NCBI GenBank assembly: GCA_019648995.1
Contig: BLXT01007741.1
Location: forward strand, 2,119,286-2,140,418
Source of the DNA: Plakobranchus ocellatus
Taxonomy: Eukaryota > Mollusca > Gastropoda > Plakobranchidae
DNA length: 21,133 nucleotides
Direction: 5' to 3'
Shown: positions 1 through 9,515 of the stretch, piece by piece
How the letters are laid out: every line of letters starts with the position of its first letter
How positions within the stretch are numbered: the first letter of the stretch is position 1
Notes under the pieces: generated by a model
Told to the model about the DNA's origin: nothing
Database searches by the model: none
Seen by the model: only the letters and a program-made list of their open reading frames with translations
Position numbers and translations under genes: made by a program

Positions 1-1200
1 TTAATTGTTATTCAAGAACCAAAAAAAAATAGGGATCTGCATTGGCATAATACAGGGAATTTATAATTGGATGGATGAATATTAATTATTATGGACTACA
101 AAAGAATCTCAAAGTGCATTCTGCAGCTGATGGCAGTGTGGTCAGAAAACAGAAATTATAATGAAGTTCATGGCCATTTTGACAAAATTTCAACCTCTGC
201 AACTTACATGTACTTCAAATGATGAATCGTTCCCTTTTTTTTCCCTCAGTATAATTTTACAAAATTAATGTGCAGTAGAATTTTTTATTAGCCAAAAACT
301 GCTAAAACAACTCGATGAAGCGCAATTTGTGCTTTTCTCTTCATTGTCTTTGTATTATATGCCTTTAACTAAAAAATTTCTGATAGACATTGCCTTCAGA
401 ACAAAAGATTCTCACCTGTCTCATTCTATAAAGGACCTAACAAAACAAGCAAAGAAAAAAAAATAGAAAAATATACTAATGCTCCCATCTCAGCCCATAC
501 TCAACCTAGGTTTGATGCTGACTTTGTTCTCTGCAGTGGGCTAGGCCCAAGAAGAGAGAGGCTCTAAATGACCATATTTTTTTGTAATCGGTACCACTCT
601 CTTTTAGTGAGTATAGAACTTGGGTGAACCAGAGATCTAATCCAATACCAGCACTGGTTAATAAGGATGTGATTGGGTATTGGTTTTACACATAAGACTA
701 GACAGTTGAGTGTGGCTCTTTCTAGACCAATCCCATCTCTATAATTGGGCATAAGGGAAGAAGGGGAGGGAAAATAGCGGGAAATGCACGCAATCACTAT
801 CAAGGATTGCTTGAATCAATTTTGTGTCATTTATTGTAAGGCTTATTTTCTGGGGAATAGCTCCAACAGTTGGACCCCTTGTACAAGAGTTTACTATGAA
901 GCTTTGCCTAAATCAAAATCTCTTCAAACCAAAATGATTTGAAGGGCTCTGAAATTTCTGATTAAAGAGATTCTACTGTATCATTATGCTTATTGCTTCC
1001 AATTTATTGTTGCTTTTCATTTCCCATGATACTTGAATTATTTCAAAAGGCTACCATTACTTTTAATAGAAACACTTGTGTGACTTTCCTTTTTATGCCA
1101 ACTATCAACTTAGCTCGCATGATTTAGCTCATGGCTCACACTCAGTGTCATTAAAATAAGTTTAGTTGCAGTCATTATGCTCAGTCCAACTCCCAAGTGG
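1..1200. other. Intergenic, with a GC-richer patch at about 480-800
   Basis: No gene recognised. Bases 480-800 are less AT-rich than their surroundings and contain an 8-bp inverted repeat (CCAATACC 642-649 with GGTATTGG 676-683). An open frame on the minus strand (564-803) has no recognisable motif. Confidence 0.5.
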
Positions 1201-1500
1201 ACAATTTTTTTTTAAGGCACAAAAAATGACCTTTTCTTTTGTAGTACTAGTAGTAAACATCTCAAAGAATGATTAAAATTGAAATTTGAAATGTAAAGAA
1301 ATTGATAGTTTTAAGCTCCAAGCTTCTTGGTTTCTTTTCTTATGAATTATTGGTACAGCAGTCTCCCCAAAAAATTTGAATTATGCTTAGCCAAATTTTT
1401 TTTTTTGAGACATAAATATGACCTTTTTTTTTTTAGCACAGACAGCTCAGAAAATGACTATTGAAAGTTCTAAATGTAAAGAGATAATTATAAGCCTCCA
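1201..1500. repeat. Diverged direct duplication (1201-1320 and 1391-1500)
   Basis: Both copies run, in order, through a T-run, RRCAYAAAWATGACCTTTT, a ctcaRAAAatga block, AAATGTAAAGA and end in AAGCCTCCA or AAGCTCCA. Numerous mismatches and small indels indicate an old duplication, separated by about 70 bases. Confidence 0.65.
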
Positions 1501-4500
1501 GTTTGTTTATGTATAATATCCAAATTGGGCATTTAACCCCCCTTTCACCTACCATTATTGTAACGTTTTTCACTGTTATTATCGTTGTTGGTGCCCTTAG
1601 ACCATTAGTGATCTTTTTTCAAACAAAAAAAAACCCGCAAGCTATCATATCTTATGATACAACACACTTTCAGCACAGATTTAGGCTGTCTGATCATTTG
1701 CGCTACTTTAGTTAATAGAAAAAAAAAGAAAATAGCAAATGCATCTTGTATAGATGCAAAAGTTTTACAAATGTCCTCTCATTGCTATCAAAAATAACTT
1801 ATTTTTTTTATATATGAGTAAAAGCTTTCAATTAAAAGAGGTATTTCCAGTGGATTTAATATTTCAATGAGCCTTTTTTTGTGAGAGTGAATTGTCAATG
1901 TATGAGTTTTGCTTAACTTCTGTTAGCATTATGCTAAATTTGGAAATGATGTGTAAAAAATTTTGTTTTCATTACATAACATATACCAGTACCAAACTGA
2001 AGTGCTTTGAGTGAATATTTTATAATTTTGCAATGCTTTTGGGAATAAAAGTGAGATAAAAGTCAAGCTAGGATCTTGTATCTTATCAAAGTATAAACCA
2101 TATTATTACAAATGATAATTGTGAATGTTTTTTTTTTTTTAATTGGTTATCCGTATAAGCAGCCTTTTAAAATTTTTGTGAAATACAAATAAGTTCCAAG
2201 AAACGTTACACAACTTAGGGCCATGTATTTAACTTACAAATATTTGGATCTTGCCATTAATATTGATAAGTTTCCTGAATGTACATCGGTTAAGAGCCAA
2301 ATATTTTAAATTAATGTATTAACAAATTTCAGTTAATGTAAAGAAAAAAAAAGATGCTGGTGTTAATCAAGTTTGTTTAATAGATATTGGCTGCCATAGT
2401 AATAGTGGCCAAATTAGAAAGTAAATAAGATTTGCAAAAGTAAAACTTAGAAAATAGTGCGTATTATCACTTAAACTAGCATACTTAAAGTGAACTACTA
2501 TCCCAAGATTCTTATGAAGGCTTATGTGGATTGGAAACATTCTAAAAAAGTAAAAAAGTTATCTTTTGCCAGCTGAAGATGGAACATCCAGCAACAAATT
2601 CCAACAAATCATTTTCTGGCCAAATATGCCACAAAAATGTTGACCAAATGCAATTAATATGTCTTTATTTTCCCCAAGCCTGCTTCTATTACTAGTTTCA
2701 CTAGTTTGAGAGAGATGACTTGCTAGAGATCTTTGAGCCGGGTCAAGAGGCCTGTGGCTGTCTACCCCCTGACTATTTTATATTAAGTTTGAGATTTTGG
2801 GTTTATTGGAGTCAAAAGTTTCTCTGGGGTGAAAGGCCTTTTAATAAGGATAAATACGAGAAAAGAATCTTGAAATTTTTCTTATTAAATTCGAGGGAAG
2901 GTTCACTCTATAAGGCGAAAATTATATCCATAGAAGCTTCTTATAAAATAAAACTAATGACCTCAATAATATGTGTGGAATTTTAGAATCTGCACTGTCA
3001 TTGTCAAGAAACCTTGAGTTTTTGGAGAAAATGTAAAAAAAAATTTTTTTTTTTTAAATTTTAAAACAGAACAGAAAGCCAAAGCAAAAAAAAAAGAAAA
3101 TGTATATATTAATTATTATTATATTGCATGCAGTGTACTCAAAATTGCCCAGAAGCAAATTTCAAGACCTTAATTGTATATTGTGGATGAAACTGCAAAA
3201 TGTTTTAACACAGATACCATTCCATATTGTCACACACATAAAATAAACCAATAAAACTTATTTTAACTCAGAAGAAAATTGTAAAAGACCATTTCTTGAA
3301 ACTTTTTAAAATTCTGAAAATGTCAAACTTTTTTGTTTGTTTGTTTTGCTTTGTTTTGTTTTTTTGCAAACAAAATAGTTAAACACAAAAAAGCAGCCTT
3401 GTAAAAATATTTATTTCATGAGAGCAATAATTTGCACATATACCTTCAGAGTCAAATTACAGTATAAAGATTAGCAAAAATATGCTTATGTCTCTACACT
3501 CATGCATCAAGTCTTTATTGTAAAGAAATGTTTGCTAATTTAAAACATTCTCTATTCAAGATACAAAAGTATATAGTTTAGAGGCAAGGCCTTTTTAAAG
3601 ATAACTTATTGGTGTCAAAATGCAAACTCATTGCCAATAACATATTAGCAAAGGTCCTAATTACTATTCTATTATGTTCTTTACCTGGACACCACAATGT
3701 TTGAAGTCCATAATATAAAAGTTTTCTCACCAGCATTTGGATAAGGTGCAATTAGATTTCATTTTGTTTGTTTCAGTGCATTTGTCATTTTCAAATTTTC
3801 TTTGTTTGATGATGTATTTTTTTTTCTAATTTTATCAATTTGTGAGGCTATCTTTATTGCTCTTCAGTAATTTACCCCTAAGATCGGAATTTTTTTTAGA
3901 AACCAATAATAATTTTTTTTTAAATAAGTAAAAATTAAAAAATACAATGACACTGAACAAACCTAAGACAAAAAAAATCTATGGAGATGAAAGAAGCTCT
4001 GTAGAATTGAATGAGTTGGTGGTTTTATGTAAACAATTTTTAGTATAGAAGCCAATATGCTGTGTCATCATAATCTGGCATGTTTTGTGGCTGAAACAAG
4101 TATTGAGATACAAATACATCAAAGTTATCTGATAAAAGTGCTAATGTTTGAGTGAGGCCAGTAATGTTTTGTTATTTTAATGTAACCTTGGAGGAACTCT
4201 TCATGTTATCTTGATCTCATACCTCCTTGGCATTTTTGCTGAAGAGCAAAGCTTCTTGTTCATGGTAACCCTAAATAAATATATATGTTTGCCAGTTTCT
4301 GATATTTTATAGGTGCTTTTAAAAAGCCTGTTATAACAAAGCCTTAGACAGAGATTGTGACTCTCAACCCTGATCTTTTTAAGCTTACCAAACGACCTTA
4401 TATACAAGATCAGACCTCAACTGATACTATGACTTGATGAATATTAACTTTACAGAATGGTAATATAAACCTTTCTTGTCAGATCTATTTTGCAGGCTGA

Positions 4501-5322
4501 GCTTTTGACTTTAGGTGCAGGGAATGACTTTGAATTTCTTTTGAAAAAGAACAAAAAAAGTCATATTAAGCTTTAAAGAACAAAAGAAAATTAATATCTA
4601 GCATAAAAAATTAGTAATTTGTCATTTGATAATCAAAGGTGAAACAATAAACCAAAAAAATCATGTTTAAGATACAATTATTACATATGATTGTCAAAAA
4701 CCATCATTATTTTCAAAACATGAAATTGCCAAAGCCAAACAAAAGTCAGTATTTTTAAAGCTTTTCCAATCCTGAAAAAAACATTTAATGACAAGAAAAA
4801 TGAGGATTGAACAATTGTAACATAATGACCATCTTCTACAGCTTTTAATGCTGAAAACATTACCTAAATTGTCACTTCTCGTACAAGGAGAAATAGTTCA
4901 CAAAGATATTTAACACCAGTATATGTTTCAATATACATGTATATCAATGTTCAGATTTCTAGCTTTGCAGAAAAGTCAACCTTGTCTTTTATAGTTTTTG
5001 TGTGTGTGTGTGTGGGGGGGGGTCATCTACTTTCTTTATACATTCCATTTTTCAAGTTTTGAATTCGGTCACTCAAAGCTATTTTTTTACATTAGAATTT
5101 GCATGACTTAACAAATCATAAATGACAATAAAGTACCTATAAAAACCTATACTGAGCGTTTTCAAAAGGCATGCATAATAAGATGGTGTTCAAATGTGTA
5201 ATGTTTAATTTATTGAACAACTAATAAAATTGCTAAGAGGAGATGACGGTTTCTTTTTGTGTATAAAATAGCTGTTAATTAGTTTTTATAGAGTATGAGA
5301 TGTAAGTAACTGTGGATGAGCC
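1501..5322. other. Intergenic, unassigned
   Basis: No gene with a recognisable family. Contents seen: T and A runs, an A9T12 palindromic run near 3034-3055, T/G-rich sequence at 3328-3366, an 88-codon open frame in a GC-richer patch (2720-2986), the palindrome ATATACATGTATAT (4931-4944) and a (TG)n-G10 tract (4999-5022). Confidence 0.6.
4999..5022 (+). repeat. (TG)n followed by G10
   Basis: A perfect alternating TG run of about eight units passes directly into a run of ten Gs. Confidence 0.9.
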
Positions 5323-5985
5323 ATGAAAAAGGCAAACTTTAAAGTCAAAAGTCAGCATTTAAGATACATAATGTATCAGCATCAATTCAAATATCTTGGT
5401 TTCCTAATAACATCAGATGGCAGATGCACAAGTGAAATAAGTGAAAGAATAGCTATGGCCAAAGATACATTCCAAAATGAAACCAATACTGACAAACAGA
5501 AACATAAAATAAGGAAACCAAAATAAGGTTAATGAAAACATAATTAATGTATGGTCACAATTGTTATATGGTAGTGTGGTAGTGAGTGTTAGACAATAAA
5601 CAAGGAAACGGAGAAGACTAGAGGCAGCAGAGATGTGGTTTTCCAGAAGAATGAGGAGGATATTGTGGACGGAAAAAAGACCAATGATTTGGTACTGAAA
5701 AAGGCTCATCTTAAGCATTCAACAATCTAAACCATAAGATTGAGGCAACTACAATTATTAGGTCATATTTGCCAACACAAGTGCTTCAAATTTAAAATCA
5801 CTGGAAATATTGTAGGCGAACGTAGCAGAGGTAGACAGAGAACAGTTGTTATTGAAAGTCTGAAGTCATGAACAAGAGGTAAAAGTAGCAACAATAACTT
5901 AATGAGGTTAACTGAGACTAGGTTTGAATAGGGGAAGATGATCGCCAATGTCTGTTCCAGACAAGGCACAAAAAGAAGAAGAATG
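5323..5985 (+). mobile_element. Degenerate 3' end of an RTE-type LINE (end of reverse transcriptase ORF)
   Basis: Plus-strand fragments spell the end of a non-LTR retrotransposon polyprotein. FKYLGFLITSDGRCTSEISE and RIAMAKDTF fall at 5383-5469, LLYGS at about 5560 and RRLEAAEMWFSRRMRRILW at about 5610-5666 in the same frame. After a frameshift come LRQLQLLGHI (about 5740), GERSRGRQR (about 5815) and MIANVCSRQGTKRRR (about 5937-5981). These are signature stretches of the RT thumb and C-terminal region in RTE-like elements. Many stops and at least one frameshift show it is dead. The 5' boundary is uncertain; the A/G-rich tail near 5970-5985 fits the natural 3' end. Confidence 0.82.
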
Positions 5986-7500
5986 TATCAGTACATAATC
6001 AGAATGTAACTTCTCAAAAGTACTGGCATACTGCAGTTTTAAAACAGCCACCCAAAATTCTAAAGGTCTTGGTTTTATTTTTTTTAAATGAATGATAAAA
6101 ATAATAGGAGGAACATACACATTTGCAAAAAAATGAGAAGTAGAAATCCATTCAAATTTTAAAATGGAAGACAAAATGATGGTTATACAATAATGACTAT
6201 TATTTTCAAGCCAGAAAATCATCTCATCCTCTTTTACTTTTTTTTTTATTCATTTATTAACTCGCTCAGCACAAAAATTCCTAAATACTTCAATGTTAAA
6301 GGCAAACATATTTACTTTTTTTTACAGTTAAATGTCAAAGGCAAATATATAAATGACATGCTTGAAATAAATTTTTATGTTAAACATTGAGCCTCATAAT
6401 ATGTTTAGCAGACTATTTAAGTTACTTGTTTTGCATATTAAGGTGAAAAGATAACAGCTTCATTATCTGTGATGTTATTACTCAACAAGCATTAATCTTA
6501 AGCAGAGAATTGTTAAAATTTGTTTTTTAATGTTAACCTTTGTTATAACTATATATCAATCCAAATGCAATCAACATGGGAAAAAAATATAGTTTTGAGT
6601 AGGTTTTTTTTTATCTGTAAAACTAATAATTGTAAATAATAAGTTTCACCAAGTGGTTTCACATTTTAAAACAAAGAATAATATTTTCTTCTGAAATATC
6701 AATATAATGTTTTTTCAAAAAGCACGTGTGGAGAGTACATATCACTTTTATAGTTTTGATTCTGATACTGCACATTTTGAGAATGTGATTCATGAATGAA
6801 TAGCAGCGATTCAATCATCCATAGTAAATACAGATCAGTAACAAAGGGAGAGTAATGCAAGATATACCATAGATGAGATACATTAGCTAGAGAAGGACCA
6901 ACAAATAATAATAATTTTTAGATTACAACTCGGTTGCTGCATACTCGTGAGCAATCTAAACAAAATAAAAATTCCTCACATGGATGAATTTTCCAAGTGA
7001 GACCAGACCTCAAACCCCAGGGCAAGTCTTCAAAACACCAATCAACGACATGCTATGCTGTCATACCTGCCAACAGGACACAACAGAACCCACAAAGAAG
7101 CTATAATAACCTACCAGTGACAACAGGATTAGCGGTTAGAAATGAAGCATAGAAGTATATATTAACTTTCAGCAAATACTCCTCTTCCCGACAAACCACC
7201 TTTCTCCTTTAAAAAGTGGTTTAGAACTTGGGGTAAAAAAGATGTACAGAGAAAGCAGCACAACTAGTAGAAGGCAATGTAAATTTTACTTACATGCATG
7301 CATTTATGCAGGAAAAGCATATTTTATAGCACTGAATGTAAAACAAAAGATTTTATGTTCCTAAAAAGTTGCAAATGTGTGAGAAGGTTGAAAAGTCTGG
7401 GATGTACAGAGTTAGAGTTTAAAAAAAAGGAAAACAAAGGAATTTCAAGCATTTGTCAAAAATTTAAGAAGAATATATCAACAATATTCTAACACGTTGC
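5986..7500. other. Intergenic, unassigned
   Basis: AT-rich sequence with a 39-bp tandem pair (6292-6355). A GC-richer patch at about 6990-7140 has no long open frame or family match that I recognise. Confidence 0.6.
6292..6355 (+). repeat. 39-bp tandem pair
   Basis: AATGTTAAAGGCAAACATAT (6292) recurs as AATGTCAAAGGCAAATATAT (6331), with two mismatches in 20 bases. Confidence 0.7.
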
Positions 7501-7505
7501 ATTTA

Positions 7506-7526
7506 TCTCTCTCTCTCTCTCTCTCT
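7506..7526 (+). repeat. (TC)n microsatellite
   Basis: About ten TC units opening a pyrimidine-rich stretch that continues to about 7585. Confidence 0.9.
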
Positions 7527-9033
7527 TCCCCCTCCAAGCTCCTCTTTTTACCATCTCTATCTGTTTCTTCCTCCCTTTATCCCTCTGTTGTTCCTGTTCT
7601 TCAAAAACTGAACCAATGTTTTAAAATAAATACTGATGATTTGTTTTTTTTCAACTGTTTCTTACAGAGCAAGGGAAATGAATTTTATTGATGATGGGAG
7701 GCTGTATCAGCTTTTTGCAGACCTTAATTCAAAACTTACAATGTGATTCTCAACCATTTGTACCTGGCATTCACATTTTGATGGAATGTATCATGATTGA
7801 TGGGACAACATGATTCAACATTTTTAAAATGCTACCGTAATATTTTTTAAATCTTTTTAATGACAGGAGTAAATAGAATGAGATTTCGTCCACCAAATCT
7901 GCTTTAGGTTTGATTCTAAATCTAGGCAAACAAATTAACTTCCATCTGAAAAAGACACATTTTCCCTGTTACATCTTAGATATTGCATAAATACAATATT
8001 TAAATGATTATAATAATGGCAAAGACCAGAGATTTTCCTCAGCCCTCTTTTTTTCAGTTAAGAACTTTACAATATGGAAGGACATTCCTGATAAAATTTC
8101 ACTCCTTAAGATGGGATATAACCATGTGCATTTTTGAAAAAAAAAACAAGAAGAAATATATTGCATCAGCGTGGTGAGCCTTTGCCTTAAAGATAATATT
8201 GTCAAAGGTGAATAAAAACAATATGATCAAGTTATCATTTTTCAATTTTGCATAAACAAATGGCAGTCTTGATGAAAAGCTGCATGGTTTCATATAAGCC
8301 ACCTGAAGCCAGTTCAAACAATTTTTTTTTTATCACAAAGAAACATAATACCAATATCAGACTTGTTGCAGAGTAACACAGAAACAAAAATAAAAAAAAA
8401 CAAACAACAATCACTGAAATATTTTTACAACAATAAGTGTCTAGCTCATATTCTCATAACAAATCTATGTAGCAAAGCAGATGTCAGTCAAATATTACTA
8501 GATATTGCATTTCATAAAAAGAACACAAGTAGATGACAAAAAGAGTAAATTTCAGGAAAAGCTTTTACTCCTTGGCTAAAAAAAAATGGCACAAAAATAA
8601 TCCTTGTTCTAAAACATTTAACGTTTCCTAATCTTCTTATTTAAGTTACTTTTCAGATGGTTTTTTTTCCACTGACAACTTCACTCTTCCTCTCAAATTT
8701 TCAGATCAATCTTAAAAGCCATCTTTTAGAGATGCTGGGAATATAACCTTGCCATCCTTAACATATAGTTGATTTTTTAAAAATATTTTTTTTTTTGGAC
8801 TTTAAAGAGCTATTAGCTATTGTCAGTTTTTCTGAAAAGAGTATCCAATCCAAGGAACATATATTTTATGGACATAGATTGTTTTCCATGTCTTCAAAAA
8901 CTAGTTTGTATAGAGAAAAAAATAAAATGACTTTAGTTTGTCTTTTTGAAAAAATTAACAAAAATCAAATGACTTTATTTTGTCTTTTTGAAAAGCCACC
9001 CACTTATTTTAACCTAAATTCAACAGCCTAAGT
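7527..9033. other. Region downstream of the gene, mostly unassigned
   Basis: Holds the pyrimidine-rich tract, an exon-like stretch after a TTTCTTACAG at 7658-7667, A and T runs, and the 42-bp duplication at 8927-8995. No recognisable gene. Confidence 0.55.
8927..8995. repeat. 42-bp tandem duplication beyond the gene's 3' end
   Basis: ATGACTTTAGTTTGTCTTTT (8927) is repeated 42 bases on as ATGACTTTATTTTGTCTTTT (8969), both followed by TGAAAA. The single G-to-T change creates an AATAAA on the minus strand in the second copy only. Confidence 0.8.
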
Positions 9034-9039
9034 TTTATT
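9034..9039 (-). terminator. Candidate polyadenylation signal AATAAA
   Basis: This is the first canonical hexamer downstream of the TAG stop, about 390 bases away. Such hexamers are frequent by chance in AT-rich DNA, so this is a candidate only. Confidence 0.4.
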
Positions 9040-9427
9040 TTTTTTTCCCAAAACTGGAATGGATATGATTTGAAAATATTGTGATGAAAGTTTCAGTAAT
9101 ATCTTTTTCTGCTAAAAGACGTCCTTGTACCTCAAATGCGTCATTAACCAGTAGAAGATATCTAGTAGAAGCAGAAAACTAATAGAATATTACTTCAGAG
9201 ATCAAACCTAAACTACAAAAAAAAAAAATAATTAAAATTTCTCTCACAAGAAGGAAAATAATGTGGAGAAAGGGGAGCAAAAAAGGAAAAGCAATAAAAA
9301 TTAATTTTAAGAAGGACTGTCTCAAAAACTGATTAGTAAATATACAATCAGAGTTGCTCCAGGCAAAATGTTACAATACAAGCTTTTTTGTTGTTTGTAT
9401 TTCCATATTAACATAACAGAATATTCA
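9034..9427 (-). other. Probable 3' UTR with first polyadenylation signal
   Basis: This runs from the stop codon to the first AATAAA on the minus strand, written as tttatt at 9034-9039. A further AATAAA (8974-8979) lies in the 42-bp duplication just beyond. The stretch contains an A12 run near 9218-9230 and no other clear element. The true cleavage site cannot be fixed from sequence alone. Confidence 0.5.
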
Positions 9428-9515
9428 CTAAGACAGCCAGCTTGTCCGAACATCTTCATATTCTGAAAGTGGTGATACACCACAGGCACAAATCGCCAAT
9501 ACACCATGGTGAACC
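9428..9515 (-). CDS. CERKL: Exon 13: C-terminal strand and stop codon
   Basis: Acceptor TTTCTTGACAG|G, phase 2 in. It encodes VHHGVLAICACGVSPLSEYE, then DVRTSWLS, and ends with TAG at 9430-9428. It lines up with EVHIRLHPRLISLYG of CERKL and EVRVHCQLVRLFARG of CERK, the last strand of the fold, followed by a short tail. The coding part ends here and the exon continues into the 3' UTR. Confidence 0.88.

Noticed and set aside
5413-6222. Minus-strand frames across 5413-6222
   Set aside because: They lie opposite the LINE relic, whose plus-strand signatures are clear.
8795-9031. 78-codon plus-strand frame with repeated MTLxCLFEK
   Set aside because: The repeat is the 42-bp DNA duplication, whose length is a multiple of three; there is no other coding sign, and the strand is antisense to the gene's 3' flank.
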